Positions 7,421 to 16,183 of a stretch of DNA of 20,907 bases are shown in pieces. Under the pieces are notes generated by a model that saw only the letters and a program-made list of their open reading frames with translations, did no database searches and was not told where the DNA came from. Made by a program: the position numbers and the translations under genes. Position 1 is the first letter of the stretch; the number at the start of each line of letters is the position of its first letter. The DNA is from Brevundimonas sp. (lineage in GTDB: Bacteria; Pseudomonadota; Alphaproteobacteria; Caulobacterales; Caulobacteraceae), in the NCBI GenBank assembly GCA_020253595.1, contig JADCBH010000392.1:1-20907 (forward strand). Direction: 5' to 3'.

Positions 7421-7690
7421 TTAGCGGCGCAGGCCCAGCTTGGCGACGAGGGCGCCGTAGCGATCCCTGTCGGTCTTGGCCAGGTGGTCGAGAAGGCGAC
7501 GACGCTGTGAGACCAGCTTGAGCAGGCCCCGGCGGCTGTGGTTGTCCTTCTTGTGGGTCTTGAAGTGCTCGGTCAGGTTGGAGATGCGTTCCGACAGGAT
7601 CGCGACCTGGACCTCGGCCGAGCCGGTGTCGCCCGAAGAGCGGGCATTGTCCGCAATGACCTCGGCCTTGCGTTCAGCAGTGATCGACAT
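7421..7690 (-). CDS. rpsO: 30S ribosomal protein S15
   Basis: S15 is a primary 16S rRNA-binding protein of the small subunit. The 89-residue product is the exact family length and carries GDTGSAEVQVAILSERI, the HFKTHKKDNHSRRGLLKLV block (about 42-60) that binds rRNA, and the end RYGALVAKLGLRR. A strong AAAGGAAG ribosome binding site lies just before the ATG. In E. coli S15 represses its own translation through its leader. A small GGCCT-GCG-AGGCC hairpin at 7722-7734 lies in the leader here, but there is no proof it plays that role. Confidence 0.97.
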   Translation of the reverse strand: MSITAERKAEVIADNARSSGDTGSAEVQVAILSERISNLTEHFKTHKKDNHSRRGLLKLVSQRRRLLDHLAKTDRDRYGALVAKLGLRR

Positions 7691-7781
7691 CCGAAGCTTC
7701 CTTTCTTTGCCCTAACGCTCGGCCTGCGAGGCCTCGCTGCTTGAGAGCGGGAAGTGTCCATTCCGGCCCCGAAGGGATGGG

Positions 7782-8714
7782 TCAGGACAGGTTGAAAACG
7801 CGGTCGGGTTCGAGCCGACCGGCCCGCAACTGACAAAGCGCGACGAGCGTCTGGCCCTGAAAGGTGGAAACGGTGCGAGACCCGCCAGAAAGGCGGCTCT
7901 TCAGGGTTTCGACCTGACGGGGGAGCAGAACGATCGGCCGTCCCTGCCGAAGCGCGAAGGCGTCCTGGTCCGTCACGGCCAGCTCCGGGATGTCGTCCAG
8001 GGCGGTCGAGACGGGCAGTAGGCCCTCAAAGGCGGCGTCCCTATGCACCAGATCGGTCAGGAAATCCAGCGAGACGGCGTTTTCGGTCGAGAACGGCCCC
8101 ACGCACTCGCGGCGAAGCGCGCAAACATGCCCCTCGGCTCCCAGCGCCACGGCAAGATCGCGAGCCAGAGACCGCACATAGACGCCCTTGCCGGTGCGGA
8201 TGGTGATCTCGACGTGATCCGGGTCGGGCGCGCCGGTAACCTCAGCCTCGTGAATGACAACGCGGCGGCTCTCCAACTCGAACTCGGCACCGTCGCGAGC
8301 GAGGTCATAGGCGCGCTGGCCGTCGACCTTGATGGCCGAGAAGCGCGGCGGGGTCTGGTCGATCTCGCCGATGAAGGCCGGCAGCGCGGCCCGCACGGCC
8401 TCGATCGACGGCCGGACATCGGAACGGGCGATGATATCGCCCTCGCGATCGACGCTGTCAGTTGAAACACCCCACTGAATGGTGAAGCGATAGACCTTCT
8501 GGGCCTCCATCATGAAGGGCACGGTCTTGGTCGCCTCGCCAAGAGCGATGGGCAGGATGCCGGTCGCGAGTGGATCCAGCGTTCCCGCATGGCCCGCCTT
8601 CTGGGCGTCGAACAGGCGGCGGACCTTCGTCACGGCCTCGGTCGAGCCCATCTCAAGTGGCTTGTCGAGGCAGACCCAGCCGTGGACGGGATTGCCCTTC
8701 TTCCTGCGGCCCAT
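7782..8714 (-). CDS. truB: tRNA pseudouridine(55) synthase TruB
   Basis: TruB makes the universal pseudouridine at position 55 in the T-loop of tRNAs. The 310-residue protein contains the catalytic motif GHAGTLDPLATGILPI with Asp47 as the nucleophile (E. coli Asp48). It also has VYRFTIQWGVSTDS, PPRFSAIKVDGQRAYDLAR and the GKGVYVRSLARDLA block typical of the family, plus a C-terminal PUA-like segment (LRQGRPIVL). Its ATG overlaps the rbfA stop codon by one base (TGATG), so the two are translationally coupled. A 91-base spacer separates it from rpsO. Confidence 0.97.
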   Translation of the reverse strand: MGRRKKGNPVHGWVCLDKPLEMGSTEAVTKVRRLFDAQKAGHAGTLDPLATGILPIALGEATKTVPFMMEAQKVYRFTIQWGVSTDSVDREGDIIARSDVRPSIEAVRAALPAFIGEIDQTPPRFSAIKVDGQRAYDLARDGAEFELESRRVVIHEAEVTGAPDPDHVEITIRTGKGVYVRSLARDLAVALGAEGHVCALRRECVGPFSTENAVSLDFLTDLVHRDAAFEGLLPVSTALDDIPELAVTDQDAFALRQGRPIVLLPRQVETLKSRLSGGSRTVSTFQGQTLVALCQLRAGRLEPDRVFNLS

Positions 8715-9163
8715 CAGGCGTCGTCGTCTTGGTCGCGACGCTCGAGGTCGGCCCGCACGCGCGGATCGTCGAACAGGCGATCGATGCGGCTGGCCGCGTC
8801 GAAGCTTTCGTCGTGCCGGAAGCGCAGGTCGGGCGTGAACTTCATGTCGATGTGACGACCCAGCTGTCCGCGCAGGAACTTGGCATGGGCGTTCAAGGCC
8901 TTGATGATCGCGTCCTCATGGCCCGCGGTCTCGGCGGCATCGACGCCGGCCCCCAGGGGCTCCACAAAGCAAGTCGCGTGCTTGAGATCGGGGCTGAGCC
9001 GGACCTCGGTCACCGTGATGGAGATGCCGCGCAGGGCCTCGTCGTGAATCTCCTCCTCACGCAGGACGTCGACCAGGGCGTGGCGGATCAACTCGCCGGC
9101 GCGCAGCTGACGCTGGGAGGGGCCGGCAGGGCCAGAGGCGTTTCGGGTGTGCTGTTTGCCCAT
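8714..9163 (-). CDS. rbfA: ribosome-binding factor A
   Basis: RbfA helps mature the 5' end of 16S rRNA in late 30S assembly. The 149-residue protein has the family pattern: SQRQLRAGELIRHALVDVLRE near the start, ITVTEVRLSPDLKHATCFVEPLG in the centre, the LNAHAKFLRGQLGRHIDMKFTPDLRF KH-like region, and DESFDAASRIDRLF near the end. An AGGAG lies 7 bases before the ATG. In most related genomes rbfA follows infB directly; here two unrelated genes separate them. A promoter could lie within the 63-base spacer upstream, but none is clear. Confidence 0.96.
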   Translation of the reverse strand: MGKQHTRNASGPAGPSQRQLRAGELIRHALVDVLREEEIHDEALRGISITVTEVRLSPDLKHATCFVEPLGAGVDAAETAGHEDAIIKALNAHAKFLRGQLGRHIDMKFTPDLRFRHDESFDAASRIDRLFDDPRVRADLERRDQDDDA

Positions 9164-9226
9164 GACGGGTCTCCTGGTCCGCTCGCCGGGGATCGGACCC
9201 GGCTCGAAAAGCGAAAGGCGCGCGGT

Positions 9227-9895
9227 CTAGGCTGCTTGGGCGGCCCTGTCCACCGTCGCCACAACTTCCCCGGCGGTGACGGCCCGCATCGGCCGGATGT
9301 CCAGGCCTGCCGCGTTCAGCACCCGCGCCGTCCAGCTGTTGCAGAGGTAGCCGATCCAGAAATGCTCATGGCTGGCGAAGAAATGCGCGCCTGAACCCGG
9401 GCGGGCCGTCGAGAGCCGGGCCCGGCCATTGTGAAGCGCAAGCGAGTCTTCGACCCGGCCCGTCATGGCGGCGAAGGCGGCCTGGGAAATCCTCAGGGTG
9501 TGAACCCTGTCTGCCGGGAGGCCTCGCGACGGGTCTCCAGTGTGCGGGTCCAGCATCACCACGGACGGATTGCCCGGCCGGAAGAAGGCGCGCGCTCCGT
9601 CGAGAAGTCGACCCTCCATCGGCGAGGTGTCCACAAAGAAGGTGGCGTCACCCCAGCCGATCAGGATCCAGTCACCGGGGCCCACGGACCGTGAGGCCTC
9701 GGCCAGCGGTCCGCCCCGGGCCTCCAGCACGGCACGGGGCACGGCCAGATCGGTATGGAAGCCGTTGTTCAGGATATGGATGACGATAGGCGGCCCCCCG
9801 GAGGGCGCGACCACCGCTCCGGCCCGCGTCCAGGTCCAGACCGCCGCGACCAGGCCGAGCAACCCGGCGATCAGCACACCCAACAGGCCACGCAT
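9227..9895 (-). CDS. DUF2459-like membrane-anchored protein
   Basis: This is a 222-residue protein with one N-terminal membrane segment (about 3-22) or uncleaved signal. The remainder should lie outside the inner membrane. The mature part shows NNGFHTDLAVP (His47), GDWILIGWGDATFF (74-87) and FWIGYLCNSWTARVLNAAGL (Cys185). This matches my memory of the DUF2459 / TIGR02117 family, whose function is unknown. The conserved His-early, Cys-late order resembles circularly permuted papain-like (NlpC/P60, YiiX-type) hydrolases, so an enzyme role is possible but unproven. The ATG at 9895 overlaps the upstream gene's TGA by one base. It lies between infB and rbfA, outside the usual content of that operon. 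Confidence 0.75.
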   Translation of the reverse strand: MRGLLGVLIAGLLGLVAAVWTWTRAGAVVAPSGGPPIVIHILNNGFHTDLAVPRAVLEARGGPLAEASRSVGPGDWILIGWGDATFFVDTSPMEGRLLDGARAFFRPGNPSVVMLDPHTGDPSRGLPADRVHTLRISQAAFAAMTGRVEDSLALHNGRARLSTARPGSGAHFFASHEHFWIGYLCNSWTARVLNAAGLDIRPMRAVTAGEVVATVDRAAQAA

Positions 9896-10389
9896 CAGGG
9901 CGTTTCGCCGACCGCGCCGCGGGGCGGGGCGCTCCACTCTCCGCGGTAGAGGTAGGACAGGGTCACGCAGTGGCGATAGGTACCGTCGGCCCAGCGACCG
10001 ACGCCGTGCATGGCCATTGGCCGCCCTGCCCTCAGGCGGCCGAGCACCAGGAAGGTCTGATCCGCCCCGGGGCACAGGGCGCGCGCCAGACCCCGGCCGT
10101 CGCCTTCCAGCGGGATGGTGTAGACCGTGGCTTCAGAGACGCCGGCTGGCAGGACACGGCGCGCCTCGTCCGGGCCGCCGCGCGCGATGGCGGCCGATCC
10201 CCGCGCGCTGGTGGACAGGATGCGCCGCACACTGATGGCCCCGAAAAGTCCGCGTTCGACCTCCAGCGTCACGCCGCGTGTCAGGGCGCGCGTCACCCGG
10301 TCGGCCGGATCGAAAGCCAGAAGACGGGTATCCGCCACCGCCGGTCCGGCGAGAGCGAGGAGACAGAGAGTAACGATCCGGCGCCGCAT
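9895..10389 (-). CDS. secreted protein of unknown function
   Basis: A 164-residue protein with a clear signal peptide (MRRRIVTLCLLALAGPAVA, cleavage before Asp20). The mature part is about 145 residues, with two cysteines (Cys106 in ALCPGAD and Cys141 in RHCVTLSYLYRGEW) that could pair in the periplasm. I recognise no family. The ATG at 10389 is chosen because it directly starts the signal peptide; the frame upstream lies in a repeat and looks non-coding. Its ribosome binding site is weak. The stop overlaps the start of the DUF2459-like gene (TGATG), so the pair is probably expressed together, perhaps in one complex or pathway. The codon use matches its neighbours. Confidence 0.7.
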   Translation of the reverse strand: MRRRIVTLCLLALAGPAVADTRLLAFDPADRVTRALTRGVTLEVERGLFGAISVRRILSTSARGSAAIARGGPDEARRVLPAGVSEATVYTIPLEGDGRGLARALCPGADQTFLVLGRLRAGRPMAMHGVGRWADGTYRHCVTLSYLYRGEWSAPPRGAVGETP

Positions 10390-10433
10390 GGACACACTGA
10401 TACCGCGATCCGTGGCGGAAGGGAGGCGGGGAA

Positions 10434-10590
10434 CGGGTCTCCTCCATGCGCCGCAGACGTGGGGAGGCGGCACGGAGCGCAGCGGAGAGACGGAGGGGCG
10501 ATTCGCGCGCTCGGCCGCCACGGCAGGTGAGGACAGACCCCCTCCACCGCTTGGCGGTCCCCCTCCCCATCGCTGCGCGACAGGGAGGAG
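10434..10590. repeat. interspersed palindromic repeat, copy 2, in the infB-to-accessory-gene spacer
   Basis: The 235-base spacer at 10390-10624 holds no convincing gene. Most of it resembles copy 1: a purine-rich GGAGCGCAGCGGAG stretch, then a hairpin ACCGC-TTG-GCGGT at 10546-10558, then CCCCCTCCCCAT and, after an insertion, AGGGAGG. The ACCGCTT-GCGGTC-CCCTCCCCAT order is shared with 4789-4814. The copy is degenerate and its outer stems are less perfect. It may act as a transcription or processing boundary after infB. Confidence 0.55.
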
Positions 10591-10624
10591 ACGAGCCGCG
10601 CTCAGGTAGCGAGCGGCAGCGCCC

Positions 10625-13600
10625 TTACAGGCTCCGCTTCACTTCCTCGACCGTGAAGCACTCGATGTAGTCGCCGACCTTGATGTCCTGGAAGCCCTGG
10701 AAGTGCATGCCGCACTCCTGGCCCGACGGGACCTCGTTGACCTCGTCCTTGAAGCGCTTGAGCGTGGCGAGCGTGCCCAGTTCCAGCACCACGACGTCGT
10801 CGCGGATGATCCGGACCTTGGCGCCCTTGCGGACCACGCCTTCTGACACCCGGCAACCGGCGATCTTGCCAGTCTTGGAGATGTCGAAGACCTGCAGCAC
10901 CTGGGCGTTGCCGAGGAAGGTCTCGCGCTGCAGCGGAGCCAGCATGCCCGACAGCACGCCCTTCATGTCGTCCAGCAGGTCGTAGATGATCGCGTAGTAG
11001 CGGATCTCCACCCCCTCGCGGTCGGCGAGGTCGCGGGCCTGCTTGGAGGCGCGGACGTTGAAGCCCAGGATCGGGGCCCCGGCCGACTTGGCCAGCTGGA
11101 CGTCCGACTCGGTGATACCGCCGGCACCCGAATAGACGACCCGGGCGCGAACCTCGTCGTTGCCCATCTTCTCCAGCGAGCCCGAGATGGCTTCGCCCGA
11201 GCCTTGGACGTCGGACTTGATGACGACCGGCAGCTCGCTGATCTTCTTCGAGCCCAGCTTGGACATCATGTCGACCAGGCTGACCTGGTTGATGCCGCCG
11301 GTGGCCTTCTCGCGCTTCACGCGGGCGCGGTACTCGGTGAGTTCACGGGCGCGGGCTTCCGATTCCACGACGGCGAAGGGTTCGCCGGGGGCCGGGGCCT
11401 CATCCAGACCCAGGACCTCGACCGGAACCGAGGGCCCGGCCTCCTTGAGCTGCTCGTTGCGCTCGTTGAGCAGGGCGCGCACCTTGCCCCAGGCAGAGCC
11501 GGCCACGACGATGTCGCCGCGCTTGAGCATGCCGCGCTTGACCAGGACGGTCGCGACAGGACCGCGACCCTTGTCCAGCTTGGCCTCGATGACCACGCCC
11601 TCGGCCGACCGCTCGGGGTCCGCCTTCAGGTCCATGACCTCGGCCTGCAGCAGGATGGCCTCGATCAGGCCGTCCAGGTTCATCCTGGCCTTGGCCGAGA
11701 CCTCGACGATCTGGGTGTCACCACCGAGCGCCTCACCGATGATCTCGTACTGCAGCAGTTCGTTGACGACCTTCTGCGGATCGGCTTCCGGCTTGTCGAT
11801 CTTGTTGACCGCCACGATGATCGGCGCGCCCGCCGCCTTGGCGTGCGAGATCGACTCGATCGTCTGGGGCATGACGCCGTCGTCGGCCGCAACCACCAGA
11901 ACCACGATGTCCGTGACGTTGGCACCGCGCGTGCGCATGGCGCTGAACGCAGCGTGGCCGGGCGTGTCGAGGAAGGTGACCGCCTCGCCATTGGGCGTGC
12001 GCACCTGATAGGCGCCGATGTGCTGGGTGATGCCGCCGGCCTCACCCGCCGCGACGTCCGTGGTGCGCAGCGCGTCGAGCAGCGACGTCTTGCCGTGGTC
12101 GACGTGGCCCATGATGGCCACGACCGGGGCGCGCGGCGTGGTCGCCTCGTCATCCACGGCGTCGGACAGGAAGCCTTCCTCGACGTCGGATTCCGAGACG
12201 CGCTTGACCGTCATGCCGTATTCGTCAGCGACCAGCTCGGCGGTGTCGGTGTCGATAACGTCGTTGATCTTCATCATCAGGCCCTGCTTCATCAGGAACT
12301 TGATGATGTCGACGCCGCGCACGGCCATCCGGTTGGACAGCTCCTGCACGGTGATGACGTCGGGAATGACGACCTCGCGCGGACGATTGGGCGTATCGGT
12401 CGAACCGCCCTTGCGCTTTTCCTTCTCACGTTCGCGAGCGCGGCGGACCGAGGCCAGGGAGCGCATGCGCTCGGCGGCGTCCTCGTCACCTCCGGCCACA
12501 GCCTGGATGGTCAGACGGCCTTCACGACGCTTCGGCTCGCCACGCGTGCGGCTGACGGCCTTGCCCGGACCGGCGTCCGAGAAGCGCTTGTCACGATCCT
12601 CCTCGCCAGCCTTGGCCGGACGGCCGAAACCGGTGCCGGGGGCCCGGCTGGGGCGCAACACATTGGGTTCGGCCGGGGGCGCATTGGGCGCCGGACGGCC
12701 ACCAGGACCCGTGCGCGGGCCACCGGGGCGCGCAGCACCGGCCGCGGGACGGGGATTCAGCGCCGAGTAGCGGACAGGTTCGGCCGGACGACCGGGCGCG
12801 CCACCGGGCCGAGCCGAAGGCGGACGCGGGCTCTGGGGACGATCGGAATAGGAGCGTTCACCGCCGCCCATGGCCTCTTCACGAGCCGAACGGCCGCCGA
12901 AGGCGGGGCGATCGGCGGGGGCACGGCCCGGAGGCGGGGCCTTGGGCACACGTTGGCCGAAGTTCACCGCCGGACGGGCGGGCGGAGCCGGACGGGCCGG
13001 AGCCACAGCGGCGGGCGCGGGCGTCGGAGCCGGCGCGGGCGCGGGTGTCGCGACGACCGGAGCGGCGGGGGTCGGTGCAGCCGGCTTGGGCGCGGGCTTC
13101 GCCGGGGCAACCGCGCCCAGCTTGGCCGCTTCGGCCCTCGCGGCTTCGGCAGCGGCCTTGGCAGCTGCGGCCTCGGCCAGGGCCGCGTTGGCGGCGCGTT
13201 CGGCAGCGGCGGCCTGCTCGCGGGCGGCGGCGTCGCGGCGGGCCTGCTCCTCGGCCTGGGCGGCAGCGCGCTCAGCCTGCTGACGGGTGGCCAGTTCGAT
13301 CGCGCGACGACGCGCTTCCTGTTCCTCGTTCGACAGATGACCGCCGGCTGGCTGGGGCGCCGCCGGGCGCGGCGGCTGTGGGGCCGCAGGCGCATCAGTG
13401 CGCGGACGGGCGACGTCGAAGCCCTGTGGCCGCTGATGACCGGTCGCCGCCGGCGCGCCGACACGACGCTTTGTCTCGACCACCACCGTCTTGGTGCGGC
13501 CATGGCTGAAGCTCTGACGGACGGTGCCGGTCGAAACCGATCCCACCGCGCGTGGCTTCAGGCTGAGCGGCGCGCGCGGTCCCGTGGCGGACGGGGTTCC

Positions 13601-13648
13601 GGTCGGCTGCTCGCGGCCTTCGTTGGTCTTGTCGTTCTCGTCGGTCAT
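10625..13648 (-). CDS. infB: translation initiation factor IF-2
   Basis: IF-2 is the GTPase that brings initiator tRNA to the ribosome and promotes subunit joining. The protein is 1007 residues, long even for the family. The N-terminus has the alphaproteobacterial SLKPRAVGSVSTGTVRQSFSHG block. A charged Ala/Glu/Arg helix or coiled coil follows at about 107-177, then a long Pro/Ala/Gly-rich linker to ~370. The IF2 N-terminal fold (VITVQELSNRMAVRG) precedes the G domain with G1 GHVDHGKT at 514-521, DTPGHAAFSAMR, NKID, and domains II-IV. The ATG at 13648 has only a weak Shine-Dalgarno, and a 120-base spacer separates it from ylxR. A large open frame on the opposite strand is a shadow of this high-GC gene. 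Confidence 0.97.
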   Translation of the reverse strand: MTDENDKTNEGREQPTGTPSATGPRAPLSLKPRAVGSVSTGTVRQSFSHGRTKTVVVETKRRVGAPAATGHQRPQGFDVARPRTDAPAAPQPPRPAAPQPAGGHLSNEEQEARRRAIELATRQQAERAAAQAEEQARRDAAAREQAAAAERAANAALAEAAAAKAAAEAARAEAAKLGAVAPAKPAPKPAAPTPAAPVVATPAPAPAPTPAPAAVAPARPAPPARPAVNFGQRVPKAPPPGRAPADRPAFGGRSAREEAMGGGERSYSDRPQSPRPPSARPGGAPGRPAEPVRYSALNPRPAAGAARPGGPRTGPGGRPAPNAPPAEPNVLRPSRAPGTGFGRPAKAGEEDRDKRFSDAGPGKAVSRTRGEPKRREGRLTIQAVAGGDEDAAERMRSLASVRRAREREKEKRKGGSTDTPNRPREVVIPDVITVQELSNRMAVRGVDIIKFLMKQGLMMKINDVIDTDTAELVADEYGMTVKRVSESDVEEGFLSDAVDDEATTPRAPVVAIMGHVDHGKTSLLDALRTTDVAAGEAGGITQHIGAYQVRTPNGEAVTFLDTPGHAAFSAMRTRGANVTDIVVLVVAADDGVMPQTIESISHAKAAGAPIIVAVNKIDKPEADPQKVVNELLQYEIIGEALGGDTQIVEVSAKARMNLDGLIEAILLQAEVMDLKADPERSAEGVVIEAKLDKGRGPVATVLVKRGMLKRGDIVVAGSAWGKVRALLNERNEQLKEAGPSVPVEVLGLDEAPAPGEPFAVVESEARARELTEYRARVKREKATGGINQVSLVDMMSKLGSKKISELPVVIKSDVQGSGEAISGSLEKMGNDEVRARVVYSGAGGITESDVQLAKSAGAPILGFNVRASKQARDLADREGVEIRYYAIIYDLLDDMKGVLSGMLAPLQRETFLGNAQVLQVFDISKTGKIAGCRVSEGVVRKGAKVRIIRDDVVVLELGTLATLKRFKDEVNEVPSGQECGMHFQGFQDIKVGDYIECFTVEEVKRSL

Positions 13649-13768
13649 CCGGTCGCTTTACTCGTGGGCGGGAAAGTCCGCCGGTCGTCTAGGGTCGTCT
13701 CGTCAAACGCAAAAAGCCGTGCGACGCCCAGCCCTTCCAAGGAAGGACCGAACCCCGCCCGTTCGCCC

Positions 13769-14434
13769 TTACGGGCTTGATCCTGGGTCTTCGTCTGACC
13801 CGCTCCCGCCGCCGGGCCCCTCGGAGAGGCCCCACTCCGGGGGGCGGAGCGGTCGAAATCCCGCCAGTCGCGAGGCCTCCTGGCCCCAGCGATCCGCCCG
13901 CCCTCCGGCGAGCAGGACAGCGTGTATCGCATTTTCCAGCCCAAGGGCCAAACTCAAATCGTCCGCAGAAAAGACGCCGCAGACTTGGGTCGTCTGGTGT
14001 CGGGCCAGATTGAGCAGTTTTCCGCGTCCGTCGGCCGCGCCATCCGAAGCCTCGATCAGCCACGCCGCCTGGCCAGACCGGATCGCCGCCGCGCATTTCT
14101 CGAAGCCTGAGATAAGCACGCCCTCGCGCCGGGCAAGCCCGAGCTGATCCAGACAGCGCCGGACCAGCAGGGTCTCTACTGTATTGGCAAGGTCGGCAGA
14201 GGCCTTAAGGGGAGCCTTGGCCGAGCGGGAGAAGAGGTTCTTCTTGACCGCCGTCTCGATAGAGGCCCGGTCGGCCGCCACCCACATGCCGCGTCCCGGC
14301 AGTTTTCGCGCCAGATCCGGCGTCACCGCGCCGTCCGGGCCCGCCACGAAGCGGATCAGACAGGTCTCGTCCATCGCCTGGTGCGTGACCAGGTCGCGGC
14401 GCTCCCTATCCGATGTCGCGGCGGCGAGACCCAT
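13769..14434 (-). CDS. ylxR: YlxR-type RNA-binding protein fused to an L7Ae-like domain (DUF448)
   Basis: A 221-residue protein with an N-terminal YlxR (DUF448) domain: ETCLIRFVAGPDG, PDLARKLPGRGMWVAA and a following basic helix. An L7Ae-like region follows at about 95-185 (LGLARREGVLISGFEKC...AAWLIEASDGA). This two-domain form between nusA and infB is typical of alphaproteobacteria. Its role is presumed RNA binding linked to transcription or translation and is not well established. The last ~30 residues are Gly/Pro/Ser/Asp-rich and unlike the rest, so the C-terminus may have been extended by non-conserved or repeat sequence. It starts 18 bases after the nusA stop, within the operon. Confidence 0.88.
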   Translation of the reverse strand: MGLAAATSDRERRDLVTHQAMDETCLIRFVAGPDGAVTPDLARKLPGRGMWVAADRASIETAVKKNLFSRSAKAPLKASADLANTVETLLVRRCLDQLGLARREGVLISGFEKCAAAIRSGQAAWLIEASDGAADGRGKLLNLARHQTTQVCGVFSADDLSLALGLENAIHAVLLAGGRADRWGQEASRLAGFRPLRPPEWGLSEGPGGGSGSDEDPGSSP

Positions 14435-14452
14435 GAACGGCTGCGGCTCCCA

Positions 14453-16183
14453 TCACTGGTCGCGCGGCTGGTCGGGGTCCTCGGCGAGGACCTCGGAGTC
14501 AGCGTCGGCGTCTTGCGAAGCAGAATCGAAGACGGCCTCCGGGTCGTATTCGCCGTCAGCGTATTCTTCCTCGTATTCCGGTTCGGGCTGCGGCAGCTCG
14601 GACGCATCGATCCAGCCGGCGGCCACTCGGGCCTGGAGGATCAGCATTTCGGCGTCTTCCTGGGCCAGACTGAAGCTCTCAAGCACGCCCGGGACCTTCA
14701 CCCGCTCGCCGTTGCGAACCTCGAAGCCGCCACGGACCTCGTCGGTGGCCAGGTCTGCCAGGTCCTCGACCGTCTTGATGCCGCCTTCGCCCAGGGCCAC
14801 AGCCATCGGCAGGGTCACGCCCGGCACCGCCAGCACGCCGTCCTCGACGCCCAGATCCTTGCGCTTGGCGTCCAGTTCGGCCGCCTGACGGTCGAGGAAG
14901 TCACGGGCGCGGGCCTGAAGTTCCTCGGCGGTGTCCTCGTCGAAGCCCTCGATTTCGGCGACTTCGTAGCTCTCGACATAGGCCAGGTCCTCGACCGTGG
15001 CGAAGCCTTCGGTAACCAGCAGCTGGGCGATGACCTCGTCGACGTCCAGAGCTTCCTGGAACAGCTGGGTCCGCTCGGTGAACTCGCGCTGGCGACGCTC
15101 GGAGTCCTGGCTCTCGGTGATGATGTCGATCTGCCAGCCCGTCAGCTGGGACGCGAGGCGCACGTTCTGGCCACGACGACCGATGGCGAGCGACAGCTGC
15201 TCGTCGGGCACCACGACCTCGACGCGGTCGGCTTCCTCGTCCAGCACGACCTTGGACACTTCAGCGGGGGCCAGGGCGTTCACGATGAACGTCGGCTCGT
15301 CGTTGTTCCACTGGATGATGTCGATCTTCTCGCCCTGAAGCTCGGCGACCACCGCCTGGACGCGCGAGCCGCGCATGCCGACGCAGGCGCCGACCGGGTC
15401 GATCGAGCTGTCGTTCGACAGAACCGCCATCTTGGCGCGCGAACCGGCGTCGCGGGCGGCGGCGCGGATCTCGATCACGCCGTCATACACCTCGGGCACT
15501 TCCTGGGCGAACAGCTTGGCCATGAAGCCCGGGTGGGCGCGGCTGAGCATGACCTGCGGGCCCTTGGCCTCGGGCCGGACGTCGTAGATGTAGGTGCGGA
15601 TCCGGTCGCCGATGTTGAACACTTCGCGCGGAATGGACTGGTCGCGGCGCATGATGCCCTCGCCCCGGCCCAGATCGACGATTGTGTTGCCGTATTCGAC
15701 GCGCTTGACAGTGCCGTTGACGATCTCGCCGACGCGGTCCTTGAACTCTTCATACTGGTTGGCGCGCTCGGCCTCGCGGACCTTTCCGGTGATGACCTGA
15801 CGGGCCATCTGGGTCTGGACGCGGCCGAACTCGAAGGGCGGCAGCTCCTCGACGTACTCCTTGCCGACGACGGCTTCCGGATCGCGCTTCGACGCGTCGG
15901 TCAGCCGCACCATGGCGCTGTCGTTGAACTCTTCCAGCTCGTCTTCGGGCTGCCAGTCGTCCTCGACGATGGTGACGTGACGCGTCAGGGCCAGTTCACC
16001 CGTCTTGGGATCGATCTTGGCACGGATGTCGTGGTGCGCGCCGTAGCGGGACTTGGCGCCTTTCTGGATCGCTTCTTCAAGCGCCTCGATCACGATCTCG
16101 CGGTCGATGTTCTTTTCCTGCGCCACCGAGTTGGCGATCTGGAGCAGCTCCAGACGGTTGGCGGAAATACCGGTCACGGCCAT
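14453..16183 (-). CDS. nusA: transcription termination/antitermination protein NusA
   Basis: NusA binds RNA polymerase and nascent RNA and modulates pausing, termination and antitermination. The 576-residue protein has the N-terminal polymerase-binding domain (about 1-125) and an S1 domain (~150-215, GEIVNGTVKRVEYGNTIVDLG). KH1 contains VGACVGMRGSRV (264-275) and KH2 contains LAIGRRGQNVRLAS (332-345). C-terminal helix-hairpin-helix repeats (GFATVEDLAYV, GIKTVEDLADL) follow, and the tail is very acidic. The length fits the long, C-terminally extended proteobacterial form. The ATG overlaps the rimP stop by one base. In E. coli NusA controls its own operon, which is relevant to the hairpin in front of rimP. 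Confidence 0.97.
   Translation of the reverse strand: MAVTGISANRLELLQIANSVAQEKNIDREIVIEALEEAIQKGAKSRYGAHHDIRAKIDPKTGELALTRHVTIVEDDWQPEDELEEFNDSAMVRLTDASKRDPEAVVGKEYVEELPPFEFGRVQTQMARQVITGKVREAERANQYEEFKDRVGEIVNGTVKRVEYGNTIVDLGRGEGIMRRDQSIPREVFNIGDRIRTYIYDVRPEAKGPQVMLSRAHPGFMAKLFAQEVPEVYDGVIEIRAAARDAGSRAKMAVLSNDSSIDPVGACVGMRGSRVQAVVAELQGEKIDIIQWNNDEPTFIVNALAPAEVSKVVLDEEADRVEVVVPDEQLSLAIGRRGQNVRLASQLTGWQIDIITESQDSERRQREFTERTQLFQEALDVDEVIAQLLVTEGFATVEDLAYVESYEVAEIEGFDEDTAEELQARARDFLDRQAAELDAKRKDLGVEDGVLAVPGVTLPMAVALGEGGIKTVEDLADLATDEVRGGFEVRNGERVKVPGVLESFSLAQEDAEMLILQARVAAGWIDASELPQPEPEYEEEYADGEYDPEAVFDSASQDADADSEVLAEDPDQPRDQ

Noticed and set aside
11204..13780. Very long plus-strand open frame (858 codons) opposite infB
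   Set aside because: It is antisense to an unambiguous IF-2 gene; its Ala/Arg/Gly-rich, motif-free translation is the usual shadow of a high-GC coding strand.
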